From Apoderus coryli (Eukaryota; Arthropoda; Insecta; Coleoptera; Attelabidae): a DNA stretch of 64,000 bases. Shown here piece by piece: positions 24,201 through 34,495 of this stretch (within the stretch, counting starts at the first letter, position 1; the number at the start of each line of letters is the position of its first letter). Position numbers and translations under genes: made by a program. The stretch is taken from NCBI GenBank assembly GCA_911728435.2, contig OU452213.1, forward strand, positions 4,691,834-4,755,833, in the 5' to 3' direction. Under the pieces are notes generated by a model. That model was not told the DNA's origin and did not search any database. It saw nothing but the letters and a program-made list of their open reading frames with translations.

Positions 24201-24338
24201 GTTTGCAATTTTAACTTCTTCAGATTTTTCAGTTTTACCAGAAGCAGTCAAATAAATTTCAAATCGCTGCTTCCATCTGTTCCAATTTTCAGCTGGTTTT
24301 TCACATTCAAACAGTGAACTAGGTGGTTTAAAATCCAT
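21273..24338 (-). CDS. Gypsy gag-pol polyprotein: gag, protease, RT, RNase H, integrase N-terminus
   Basis: 1021 codons starting MDFKPPSSLFECE. The gag part comes first, then two Cys-rich knuckles (CSKCTYEHYPLRC and CAVCQKKGHFAKAC), the aspartic protease site LDTGSDISIL, and RT with VVDMKDGFWQ, LPFGICSAPEIFQ and VYFDDLIIS. RNase H follows (TVQSDASSEGLG, RYAQIEKELLAI, QTDHKPL), then the integrase HHCC zinc site (HESHFG, CEKCQ). The domain order RT-RNaseH-IN marks Ty3/gypsy. The gag and pol parts are fused in one frame. Close to K02A2.6-like (Mag-type) proteins by motif impression. The frame stops just after the first integrase Asp because of the shift at 21280. Confidence 0.95.
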   Translation of the reverse strand: MDFKPPSSLFECEKPAENWNRWKQRFEIYLTASGKTEKSEEVKIANLLSCIGDEGLDIYNTFNDDEKATLAKLMEAFSSYFLPKKVIAMETFRFNTLVQDEGQSIDQYVTELKKQANICEFICENDDCKRSFEERMIRDRLIVGIQCNESKLRLLREPKLTVHKIVQYCKTVELSKQHIKVLNPEEVHTVKEVKGKKIKCSKCTYEHYPLRCPAYNKTCAVCQKKGHFAKACTSKKEEREKLSNERDEQTTRKEDKKLPTRNEEVQVRLVDQQCGKSEEEYQLFVNSTATDKTKDSWYEKIAIEGQLINFKLDTGSDISILPKYLLDSLPSKSILRKSFVTLVSYGNFKIKPIGEIILRCMYRNVNAQVKFVIVDLKVEPLLGLSDCITFKLISRINKLDSSLPKNKDEIFSLYEEIFVGLGKIPGFTNIKPTPNAIPVVQYSRKVPFSLHEKLKETLESLREKNIIEKVDYPTEWVNNLMIVEKKPSNKLRLCIDPKPLNKYICREHFAIPTANDILSKLSGKSVFSVVDMKDGFWQHVLDKESSDLCTFNTPMGRYKFNRLPFGICSAPEIFQRKNTEIFGVIDNVDVYFDDLIISGKTEIEHDIALKRVFETALENSIKFNFDKFQYKLKEVNFMGHIVSIEGIKPDKKNVHAISCIISPKNRPEVLRILGMVKFFSKYIPNLSSITAKMRNLTRKDVLFSWTSEHEAELNHLKFLISNSPTLKIFDPQKEITVQSDASSEGLGCCLLQDGHPVSFASRTLTQAEKRYAQIEKELLAIVFAFERFHYFVYGYKVKVQTDHKPLLPIFAKDLDKVSARLQRMLLRLLKYEIKITYLPGKEMVIADTLSRSYDKTFVLDDPEMQYIVHAISNNIPMSEEKQNVFKKAIENDETLSQIKIYCNTFWPITDKNLNKEVNFYYNLREKIYLSNDLLFLDFKVIVPKTLRSEMLKLIHESHFGVNKCKMRARQILYWPYLSKDIEDMVLNCEKCQTFQRSNQKEPLVCHELPSRPWQFVYSDFF

Positions 24339-24434
24339 TTCAAGCCGGACTTAACACGATGTTGAAACTTGAAAACTAACTTTTTCTTCTTAATTTTTAG
24401 GTGGACAAACAAGCAGTACACACACCTGACACCA

Positions 24435-24669
24435 TGTATTAAATACTTAACTCAAGAAAACTAGTTGGGTTCGATTTAAAGTATTTAATAACAAATAAAA
24501 TAATAGTAATTGAAATTATACAAGCGTTCTTAGATTATTACATGTTACTAGTTAGGCGGTTAGGCGCGATCTTCTATCAGTTGACGTTCTGTCGTCTAGC
24601 ATTGACAGTTCGATTAGAAGTTCGATTACATTGTTGCCACAACTACATAAGTATTAGATATATAATACA
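24435..24669 (-). repeat. 5' LTR of the gypsy element
   Basis: The 235-bp copy differs from the other LTR by an 8-bp tandem duplication (TTAGGCGG) and a nearby base change. It serves as the promoter-side LTR for the minus-strand element. Confidence 0.95.
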
Positions 24670-24861
24670 ACTTCAGAAAACATTAATAATTAGCTTAATT
24701 ATTAACAACAAACGTTTTTCAACAATAGTACCTACTTATAGGCACGGCAAGGCTTGTTACAAGCAATAGGACTTTGACCTGACGTACTTATATCCGAAAT
24801 ATTTATCCAGATATATAGAGGAGGGGGAATGAGCTTGACTGATTCGCGAACTGCTAACCTA

Positions 24862-25335
24862 ATATAGTAGGCCGCCATGTTCCACCCTTGACAGTGGCGT
24901 ATCGTCTTAAGGGGTGCAAATTAAGTGGCAAAAAAAGTTTATATAAAATTTTTTACGAATCCTGACATTCGAGGCCTGCAACAGAAAAAAAAAGAATAAC
25001 ATTGGACAAGAAATAAACCTATAACTTCGACCCTTTGTTCTCCTGTTCGTGCTTGTTCCTGAGTTGATTATGCTGAACGAACTAAAATGAAGCACGGTGC
25101 GTTAAGAATACACATTTGGTATAATTCTTTAAATAAAGCATTTACAAAAATGTTAGTTTAAACAGATTGTATTAACAATGCATTTTTAGGTTATGCTCAC
25201 ATTATTACTTACCGATGAAATGAAATTCCTTCTTGCCTACATTTTTTTATAGTTTTTGCACGATGTTACAACACATGTCATCGTTTATAAAACTTACACA
25301 AACACTACAACTAAATAAATAAGAACTTTAACAGA
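24862..25335 (-). pseudogene. Partial, damaged duplicate of the THAP gene at 34.0-34.5 kb
   Basis: A THAP exon 1 copy occupies 25213-25281 (minus). It reads MTCVVTSCKNYKK and then shifts frame because of one extra A, although its donor (CATCG, GTAAGT) survives. Left of it, 25115-25175 matches the 3' flank of exon 2 of the intact gene (GGTATAATTCTTTAAATAAAGCA at 25118 and 33939). Exon 2 itself is deleted. Further left, GCCGCCATGTTC and TGACAGTGGCGTATCG (24871-24905) match 33571-33605. Same orientation and order as the intact locus, so this is a local segmental duplication that later lost exon 2. Confidence 0.75.
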
Positions 25336-25351
25336 CGAATTGTAGTTTAAC

Positions 25352-25470
25352 ACCAGATTTGTTTTCCCACAGTTGGCACAACGATGGAGGAACATGGCGA
25401 CGCCCGTTTCATCCTTCGAAAATCGTATGCGCACTCGTTGAAGCATATTCTCCCTCATCTATATCTCTGT
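25352..25470 (-). repeat. Promoter-proximal repeat shared with 49090-49235
   Basis: On the minus strand it contains GAGTGCGCATACGA, AACGGGCGTCGCCATG and AACTGTGGGAAAACAAATC, matching 49129-49215 on the plus strand. It lies just upstream of the damaged THAP exon 1. A shorter version is near 36270-36340. Confidence 0.6.
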
Positions 25471-26723
25471 ATTTATCACAGTGGACGACAAAAACGTGCG
25501 ATGCGATAATCACCCCAGTTTCCGCGTCCACTGCGCATGTCAATGCTGGACAGAATCATAACAAAAGTTTTTTAAAAATACGCGTCGGTCACATCACGCG
25601 CTTCTGTCATCCACGTAAGAAGGAACACTGATCAAAAAAAATAGAGGAACACTTTTTGAAGTCTCTATAACTTAAGAGTAGATATGATATGTAGACGGGA
25701 TGAGATAATTCTTAAAGGTTCACATTTTCCCTTAATAAAGTGAACAAACAAGAAATTATTTATTCTTACTAGCGACGATTTTTATGAACCTTCTTTGTTT
25801 AATCGACTGGGACGTTTAGACTAGTCTCTAGAATCATCAATGTATCAAATGACACACATAATGCAGATAAATTTTAGAAAGAAAACAATACAAATCCATT
25901 TCCAGGATACTCTAAGGATTTAGATGAAGATAATCATAGATCAAATAAAAGTGTAGTTCAAATACCGTAAAATTAAGTGAGCACTGCTAAGTCAAATGCC
26001 TGTAAGTGCAAAGCTCTGGACATTTGACTTCAACACCGTTTATGTCGGAACTAGAAAAAAAAAAAGACAAAACAGTGACAAGAACATATGGAGCAAACCT
26101 GTTCCATGAAATGGATAGCATTGAACCTCAGAATATGCATAATGAAATTATTAATGACGAATGGGCTAAATGAAATTTGGTTCTACTGTATAAATTCTGG
26201 AGGATGTTGTCAGAAGTTATGTAGACAAACCTGCTCATTATTTGTTAACTTGTGTACCTATTAAAGTTTTAAAACTTATTTTTATAGTTATTCTTTGGTT
26301 TTGACCAGTTTTTTGATTATTTTTTTTGCACGTTATTATCCTCCTGCTGTTTGGCATTATCTGAGGGATTTATTGTTGAATTTTCGGATTCTACGTGTGA
26401 TTCTGAGCATATTTGCTTTAACATGCTCTATAGCGATCCCTTACTGTTTTTGACACATTAATTTGTAATACCGATCTCCCAACTGCACGCCAGACATCTT
26501 TTCCCCTAATGGGCGGAGCATAAAGCCTGCGCGAGAGGATCAACGCAAACCTTTCCCACCAAAAGAAAGATCGAACTGTGCCATGGTCCTTTACTTCGTC
26601 ATTGATCCTAATTTATTTCCATGCTTTGATAGCTGATAGCCCATTTATCTGCTCGAAGTTTACTACTTCTAAATTATTGATAAAAAGTACAAAACTTCAG
26701 TTTTTAATTACATTAAAATCTCG
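25471..26723. other. No recognisable gene
   Basis: AT-rich intergenic DNA between the damaged THAP copy and the 3' end of the THAP-peptidase gene. Nothing recognised. Confidence 0.4.
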
Positions 26724-26729
26724 TTTATT
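26724..26729 (-). promoter_or_regulatory. Polyadenylation signal of the THAP-metallopeptidase gene
   Basis: AATAAA on the minus strand, about 120 bases after the stop codon at 26849-26851. Confidence 0.5.
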
Positions 26730-26848
26730 ATATTAATAATGTTATATAAGTCAACGTTTTCATATATACTCTAAAGATTTCACATTTTTGGAATTACTAA
26801 AACTAAGCCTAAATTCGAAACATATAGGAACTCATTAGATGAGTAGAT

Positions 26849-29800
26849 TTAGACCAAATGATCTTTCAATATATTGCCATCGGTATCTTCAACAAACAGT
26901 ATCAACCTTTCGTGATCACTTACAACATAGACCTCATCAGGTAGTCTAAAAGAAAATTTTATGACCATCCCATCAAATGTCCAATTATACTGAACTAGTT
27001 CATCTCCAAGTAGTCGTACTTGAATCACTCGTATACCGCTGGTTGCTCTTATAAATCTACTTGACTTATCGTAGGTTAACGTGGATTCTTTGCTCCTAGC
27101 ATCGTTGAACCACCTAGAATAAACAGTTGAAATAGTACCCTTTCAAGTAGAACACACAGTAGGCTTCCAGAAGATTTATAACGATTGACGTTGAGCGCAC
27201 TAGATATGGTATTCGACTCGAACATAAAATGTGTTATAGTGGAATTCAGGATAAATGGTTATATTCCGATATTGCCCATCATAAAACCCAAGAATGCCTA
27301 CCATAAATGTAAAAGTACCGGATCTTAGACAAGGAAAAAGAGAGGACAAGTAACAGTCCAGTCCATAACAAAAAATGCAATTATAATTGGGCATTGCTCG
27401 TGAATGAATAAATAAACAGCCTGTAAATTATACATACCTGTGATAATATAGTATCACAGCACAACTCTTTCCCAAAACAGTATCATCATCTTCCTCATAT
27501 TTTCTAATAACATTAAATACTTTTTTCTGGTTCTCCTGTCTCAATCGTTCGGATAAAGAATCAGCCTCAAACTCCTCTCTAAACTCTATTTGACTCTAAA
27601 AACATTCAACATAAAACTCACAACTTTAATAATTACCATTAAACCAACATTAACTACTTACATAAACAATCTTAGCTTCCTTGTTTGAATTAGAACTAGC
27701 AATGAAGAAATTTAAAATATTATCAAAGCCACGACCCATTATACCACTCTCGGTGTGACCTAAATTGAAGGTGTGGTAAAGCTCGTGTAAAACAGAACCA
27801 AATGTTGTAGAAAAGCATGCTCCATGTGTTCCTCTGGAAAGAAGAAAATATATAATAATGTGGCGCCCATGAGACGAGAAAATACCATCCGATGTTTGAA
27901 AAGCTGTCGTCGTGTATAAACACACGAGGGCTATTTAAATTCCGCGGAATAAGGGTAGAAAATACAAATGCAACCCTAACACAGTTACCAGATTTGTCAA
28001 TTTGTTTATAACTTAATAAAAAATTGTTAAATCCTTCGCCGAATCTGCGGCCTTCACTACCCCGGAGTTCTTTTTTTGAATTTTTGGAAACAAATAACTA
28101 TCGCTCGAGGCCAGGTCTGGACTCATATATTACGTGGTAAGCTGTTCCAACTGCCCCATTACACAATCTGCATTACAGGTTCCCGTTATACAGCCCCATC
28201 TTATTTAGGTGGACTCTCAGAGCGCAATGCCCAGTAAGGAGTTCCATAGTTACTCAGATCTGACTCCTGCTTAATGATAGCAGCAGTTTTTCAGTGCGCT
28301 TTGTTGCTGCACAAGGTATGAACTTCTTACCATGCTCCTGCTTGGGAATATGTTCCCAATATCTCTGGTGCTCGTTTTTGGCCCAGCAGTTGCCGTTCTT
28401 TTAGAAAAACCGAGCGCAGGTTCCGTGACAGTATATGGGGTTTCAGAGGCTCTCTCGTTGCCTTCTATTCCCGAGTTCCCCGGGACCCACACTACATTAA
28501 CCCGATTGTGGTCCGCCAAGGCCCTAAGTTCTCTTTGGCACTCTCATATCAGTTTTGTTGTAACCTTTGGGGCTTTTCAGAGCCCTTACGGCCGCCTAGC
28601 TATCTTGATCCGCTTGTTTGTATAAGCCTTCAATCTGTTTAGTTTTGCACACTGTAAAATTGCAAACACTTCGGCTTGAAACACGGATGTGTTTTTCCCC
28701 AATGAGAATCCTAGATTCGAGTTCCTTATCTTATTATATATTCCTGCATCACTTCCACTTTTTGACCCGTCTGTAAACCAGGTTATCCCTCTCAGTGTCC
28801 GCATGCAGTCTTAATTAAGAACTTCTCGGTCCATAATATGCACCTCGAAGTTTATGTCAAATTCAAATTTGGTCTGATGTGGTCCATGCGCATGTCTATG
28901 ATGCCATCGCCAATACATGCTCTAATTTTGGTATGTCCCCGATGAGTGGGTACAGTTCCTACCAACCCTCGCAGCCTAATGAATGCCGCCCCTGCCTCCA
29001 TCCTTACCATGATGTGCAAGGGTGGAAGGTTCATCAATACTTTCATTGCTGCTGTCGGAGTAGTGATTGCTAAGCAGGCAAGTCTCTGTACCCTGCCCAA
29101 CTCAGCACTAAATCAGCGACGAGTATGTTATCTTAGACTACAGCAGTGTACAACCAGTACATCATCTCAGATCGTCTGAGTAACATAAACGTTCTCCCCG
29201 CTCTTACTCTGGTTCTTTTAAGATGTGCGGTCCAGGTAAGCTTTGGGTCTAGAATGACCCCTAAATACTTTACCTCCCCGGACATTCTTACTATATCACC
29301 TTGAAGGTACAGTGGTCCTAGTCCCTCTGTTGTCATCCTCCTGGTGAAAGCGATCGTTGCTAACTTTGACGGGCTCATTCTTAGTCGCTGTTCCAAAGTT
29401 CAGGTTGTTGCTATATCAACGTTGCATACGTTCCCTTACTATGCTATTAAACTTTCCCTGGACATGTATGACTAGGTCATCTGCAAAACCCCCGTCTATA
29501 ACAAGGTTCCATATCAAGGGGAGAAAGTACTCCCCTCTGCGGGCACCCTCGTACAAGTTTTGCTATTACTGTATCCCCCATTACTGAGGTACATACCATT
29601 CTTCTTTTAAGCATGCAGTTTATCCACCTACAGCAAGTCGCATTCTTATTTTTTCCCCTCAAACTACGATTGGAGAATAAAATAAAAATGGATGGTGCTT
29701 GTAATAATTACCTAAACAGCTCTGGAAATTTGTTCAAAATAAGCGTCGTAAGTCTCGTATTCCAGCTACCATGTTCGATGAGAATGGAGACTGTAAGGAC

Positions 29801-32800
29801 AATCCTTGTCAACGCATTTTCTGATCTTTTCCAGAGCCTTTTTGTGCTTCAGATCAAATTGAAAGCTGGGAGTCTTTGTCCGGTAATGACATCTCAATCG
29901 GATATTATCTTGGTTTCGATGATGTGTATGGTGCTCTGAGGGCAACTAGGCCGAAGATGGCTTCCAGTTGCGACGGGTTCGCGCATTTATTGTGTGGTTA
30001 TTCTCTGGCCAAGCCACTACAGATTATTTTCAATAAATCAATTCAGTCGAAAACTTTTCCTGAGGGTTGGAAATTAGTCAAAATTTGTCCTATTCGCAAA
30101 TCTGGTGATACTGACAAAATATCAAATTACCATCCCGTCTCCATATTGCTCAACTTCTCGAAGGTGTTTCACACTATATAACATGATAAAATTTATGGTC
30201 AGGCAAAGCAGCATGGTTTTGATCGGGGCCGTTCCACTGTCACGAATTAGAGACTACTTCTACAGCATCTGGCTGTTTGTGAGGGTCTTTAGGTCGATGT
30301 GGTTTCTAAGGGATTCGATAAGCTGGATCACGGCATTTGAAGGCGGAAACTAAATGAATTTGGATTCGTAAGACTTAATTTTGTTTGTTGAGTCATATCT
30401 TTCTGGTCGTAGACAATTTATCGAGTACAACGGTTTCAGGTCCAACGAGATTGATGTTACCAGTGGTGCGCGACAACGCAGTAATCTTGCTCTCTTCGTG
30501 CACTTGGCTTTATCTTTGGATCTACTAGTGGTTTTGAGAATTCGGATTGCCCCATTGTACCATGCATTGGTTCGATTTAAACTAGAGTATCCTTCAGTTG
30601 ATCTCCGATATTTCAAATCCATATCAACAAGTTGGAATGCGTACAACGGAAATTTCTTAAACATTTAGCTTTTAAAATCGATGGTCGCTTTCCACCGCGT
30701 GGATATCATTTACTTCTATTAAATAGATTTCCCGTTACATCACGGGAATCTCGCAGAATTGTAGCATATCAGCTTCTTCTGTTTAAATTTATTAACGGCC
30801 TGATTGATTGTCCCTACTTACGAGGGTAGAGCAGCTATTATATCGAAGGCCTCGAGTTTGTGTAATCACTATAATTCTCACAGGAACATAAATTATTTTG
30901 GTGAGAAATTGAGCATGTTTATCGTCTTGAATATTCCGTCTTATTATATTTTTGTTGTTCTATTATTTAAATGTGTAATTTGTCTTGTATTTCGGTTTAC
31001 ACCTTTACCATTAAAAGTTATCCAGACAAGTGAAACCAAGCCTTTCCACATTCTGTGTTAAATCTATCATCATGCTTTCAAAATACAAAAAAGATAAATT
31101 GAGCCTTCATACCAACCTGTAACAACTATCATCCAAGAACTTCGTTTTATCAACCAGACCTTTACTTTCGAAGCAATTTAATATTTCTTCAAATTTCTCT
31201 GGCCATGTATACAGACATGCAGTACCAAATAAGGCTAATCCACCACCACCTAACGCAACATAACCCTCAGTCAATCCTTTAAGTTCTTCAAAGTTCCTCA
31301 TTTTCGACGTGTACTTGTCGCCCTTGTAACGGGTACAGGACAGAAACGCCAAATACTTTTTTGTGGGCGATCCAATTGAAGATTTTAAGATTTCCCTACC
31401 TGGAAGTAAATAATAATGACAGGAACAGGTAATTAGTCTAGATCTATAATAGATAATTACCAATAAATTGCCACAACTCCTCTGGTTCCATTTTTCTAGC
31501 TTCTTCAGGTGTCAAAACGCTATAAAAAACTTCATAGTTGCTTTCTAGTGAAAAGCACTTTCTACCCAAACCGTTTTCCCATAATTTCTCAGCTGTCACA
31601 CATTGTAATAGTTGAGCGCACAATCCTATACGAGCGCATGCGCTGTATTTGTCATTATTAGCATATGCAGGAGCTTGAAAGTGTCCTGAATCTCCTGTAA
31701 AATAAAATTTTCTTAATCAGTAAATGGGAGCATCTCCACCAACAATTTTAGAACTCCGCACATGAGAACTCTAATACTCCGTTAATTTTCTACAAACACC
31801 ATTCCAGTTTAACCCCAAAAGTTGGCGAAAAGTCCGTAATGCGACAATTTTGCGCATGCCACTCGTGGCCTTTTCACTTGCTAAACTATAAAGCCTGATA
31901 AATTCAATGATGACTTGTATAGTATACGCATGTGGAAAAGGCTAGCATTTGTGGAGGCTTTTTCTTGGGTCTCTGTCAACGAAACAGTTTTGGGATACTT
32001 TGGATCAAACTTTTACCATCGTCGTAGTAATAGTCAATGTCATACGAAAAAAGTTTGTATATCCCACAACCTCCTTTAGACAAGCCATGAAACAGTACAT
32101 TTGGCAACGTCGAGTTCCAGATGATTTGTGTTTACTAACCGTATTGCGGTGTTGCCATTGGCTTGTTTAAAGAAGGCCGTATCTTTACTTTTAGCGCTTA
32201 AAAACACAAACCTGCAGTCATAATAAGTTAGACTTTGTTGTTACTACTAACAAATATTGGTCCAATTACTGAAATTTAAACGGAGTCGAAGAAATTTAGT
32301 TTGTTTAAAAAATTTTCTTTTTCATTTAGCACTACGAGTTTCCCACGAGTTGGCACCACCGCCCTGTGATATTTATGCGAACGTCAGGTCGGCCAAGCTG
32401 TTAGTTGGCGGTAAATTAAAAAAATTAAAAATGTACTTAACAATATTACTAACCTTTACATATAATATACACGGGCACCACACTGTATTCAGATTTTCTC
32501 GGTCTATACTCAACACTAATTTTCACAATTCTTTGGCATAACTTTATGTAAATATCATTTATCCCTACAGCTAACTTTAAAATAATTTTGAACATATTGC
32601 CATGCATCGAGATTTGATTAAATATCAGTTCATTGTTGCCACGATAGCATGTAAGTCGATTCAAGTTGTTGTGAATTTTGCACAAATTTCCTTCAATGGT
32701 CCCTGCTATTTTGATGATAGGGTATGTGACGAATTCTGTGTCTTGAAAATTGGTGATTTGAATTGTGTGCGAACATTCTTCTTTAGTTGGGGCATCCTAC

Positions 32801-33324
32801 AACAACAAACATTTTTCATTTTGGTAAGTCATTCGCTTTATATTATGTTTATTCTTACTCCTGGATATATTGTTGGACTTGCATCATGTTTTAACAGCAC
32901 GTGATTTCGGGAATTACGTTCAAAACAGTCCTCAGTAAAGTGTTTTGAGCAAAGTACACTTGTTTTTGTAGGCTCCCAATGTCCTCTTTGCAAAAATTTT
33001 AACCATACTTGAAGGCGATCTGAATCTCTCGGAAATCTATAATAACGGAAAAGTTAAATTAAAACATATTTTTAATAATACTACGAAAACTAGTGATTGT
33101 CCATATTATAGGTACAACTTACGATACCGGCAAGATATATAGTGTCATAAAATTATGTTCTTCAATGTAATGATCATTATTAACATCCAGAATATTTTGT
33201 TCGGTTACCAAATCAATCATTTATACACTAACCTATGGAATGTAACTCCAGTAGCTCTTGCTGAATCTACTCTAAGTTTATCGGATTTTCTACTAGTACA
33301 TCTTCGCAATGCACAAGAAACCAT
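26849..33324 (-). CDS. THAP zinc finger fused to a YIL108W-like zincin metallopeptidase (8 exons)
   Basis: Exons (minus): 33233-33324, 32859-33036, 32454-32796, 31461-31694, 31117-31399, 27662-27833, 27438-27595 and 26849-27113. All borders are GT-AG and every phase matches, giving 574 residues. Residues 1-90 form a THAP domain: C4, C9, P33, W42, C60, H63, F64 and an ASPTIYPG end. The rest resembles the putative peptidase family of yeast YIL108W. Signs are ISMHGNMFK, EYSVVPVYIICKG, QCVTAEKLW, LGGGGLALFGT and HELYHTFNLGH (H393, E394, H397, H403, the zinc site), then GIMGRGFD, SCAVILYYHRWFN and a C-terminal beta-rich part. In-frame TAG lies directly before the third exon, so an upstream exon is required; the THAP exon supplies it in phase. 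Predicted role: a DNA-binding or zinc-binding module on a metallopeptidase; the substrate is unknown. The 3.3-kb intron before the HExxH exon is full of LINE debris. Confidence 0.8.
28100..29680 (-). mobile_element. R1/I-type LINE 3' half with RNase H, degenerate
   Basis: Minus strand, in order from 29660: RGCPQRGVLSPL (RT motif B), LATIAFTRR and VKYLGVILDPKLTW (thumb), RVQRLACLAITTPTAAMKVLLN-like linker, ITWFTDGSKSGSDAGIY and SVFQAEVFAILQCAK (RNase H), and VVWVPGNSGIEGNE. Several frameshifts and a missing catalytic YADD segment mark it as dead. It lies in the peptidase intron 27834-31116. The RNase H part is close to the copy at 59290-59805. Confidence 0.8.
29850..30840 (+). mobile_element. 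LINE reverse transcriptase relic with many stops
   Basis: Plus strand reads AKPLQIIFNKSIQSKTFPEGWKL, IRKSGDTDKISNYHPVSIL, KQHGFDRGRST, FDKLDH, RRQFIEYNGF, then CVQRKFLKHLAFKIDGRFPPRG. It is the same family as the LINE at 11497-12900. Motif A and motif C are destroyed. It lies in the same peptidase intron on the opposite strand to the peptidase gene. Confidence 0.75.
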
Positions 33325-33850
33325 TATAAAAATGTTTTTCTGTACACAAAATAATTAAGTTGCCACTATTATATCCTATATTACTTAAAATAACCAAGAA
33401 TAAATAATATCAAAGCAAATTGTTTAATTAGACCAAAGTAAATTAAAAACATGAAAACAAATGTTTGGCATCAATCAGCTGATATAAAGAAAGCAGTGAC
33501 GCCTGACAGTTATTCAATTGACAGACGCGCGAACCGCTATATCTTTGACAAGTAAAGCGTTATATAATCAGCCGCCATGTTCTGTCGTTGACAGTGGCGT
33601 ATCGTCTTATCATTTTTTTGTTATATAAAATAAAACAAATATAAGATTATTTAACAATATAGTACAAGATCCTCTATGACGTATCCTCAGATTTCGGAGT
33701 TTTGCAAAACTTTGAAACAACAGGATTTTTTGCAGATTTAGGTAATTAGTAGAAAACTTTTACCAACAAGGAAAATTTAAGAGATGTAAACTTGAAGGTA
33801 TATTATGCTAAGGGTACTTAACACAAATGCAGATTATATTAGCCTGTTTT
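33325..33850. other. Upstream region of the THAP-peptidase gene
   Basis: About 250 bases upstream of the start codon lie GCCGCCATGTTC and TGACAGTGGCGTATCG (33571-33605), shared with 24871-24905. The minus-strand reading AACATGGCGGC resembles a YY1/Pho-type site. No TATA box is obvious. Confidence 0.4.
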
Positions 33851-33999
33851 TTTATATCATAAATGACAGTAGAACAAATGGCTTGTGGCATATGGAATAA
33901 ACGTTTTGGTGACTCCAAATAGTTTTCTCAACACCCATTAGGTATAATTCTTTAAATAAAGCAATTACAACAAAGCTAAAACAAATTATATTAACAAAC

Positions 34000-34495
34000 C
34001 CTTGTTTGCTGGTGCTCGATGAGGATGTATCACCTGGTTGCTCATTTACTTCAGAAGTACCTGGGATTATCGGATCAGAAGAAGAAGAAACTTGCTGTAA
34101 CATAGGAACAGCTTTTTTCTTCAAAGTCCGCCTTCCAGGAAAATAAAGAAAATCATCAGCTTGAAAATGGTTGGAGCACACTAGCTTATATGGTTTCCAC
34201 ACCCAATTCTCTGGCTCGACTCCCAACGCAGTCAGCCACATATCTTGCAAATATTTATCTTTGGGAATTCTACAAAATTATTATAAAATGTATAATGTGT
34301 ATAAATGCCTCATATTATCAATATACACGCCTTAGTAATTGAAAGAATTAATATTTTGTCCTTAGGTATTAAAATTTACTATCTACCTATATATATACAC
34401 AACACTGCTTTTTTAGGTTATACTTACCGATGATATGAAATTCCTGCAGGACTACGCTTTTTATAGTTTTTGCACGATTTTGCAACACATGCCAT
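34000..34495 (-). CDS. THAP-domain protein A, 5' two exons
   Basis: Exon 1 is 34428-34495 (start MACVAKSC) and exon 2 is 34000-34269. The junction codon is CG+A, phase 2. The domain has C3, C8, P25, W34, C54, H57, F58 and AVPMLQ. A Ser-rich tail (SSSSDPIIPGTSEVNEQPG) follows. Exon 2 is 270 bases, exactly the length of exon 2 in the THAP gene at 46474, which supports the weak donor at 33999. Downstream exons were not found; if the donor is not used the frame runs on to a stop at 33852. THAP proteins bind DNA through the zinc finger and many derive from P-type transposases. Partial gene; the function is unknown. Confidence 0.7.

Larger units (their letters stand above)
19874..24674 (-). mobile_element. 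Full-length Ty3/gypsy retrotransposon with LTRs and 5-bp target duplication
   Basis: LTRs are 19879-20105 (227 bp) and 24435-24669 (235 bp). They begin TGT, end ACA, and differ only by an 8-bp duplication and a neighbouring substitution near 24558. Both sides are flanked by ACTTC (19874-19878 and 24670-24674). The primer-binding site directly inside the 5' LTR (24434 leftward, minus) starts TGGTGTCAGG, which fits an insect tRNA-Leu 3' end as I recall it. A purine-rich tract precedes the 3' LTR (minus strand). No env-like gene is seen. The near-identical LTRs imply a recent insertion. It interrupts the last exon of the VPS9-like gene in the opposite orientation. Confidence 0.95.

Noticed and set aside
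26925..26960. CTGATGA followed by GAAAG on the minus strand, like a hammerhead core
   Set aside because: It lies within the last coding exon of the peptidase and has no convincing stem II; chance match.
33660..33790. Possible last exon of THAP gene A (minus, ends KSEDTS)
   Set aside because: No acceptor in the right place, so it was not added to the model.
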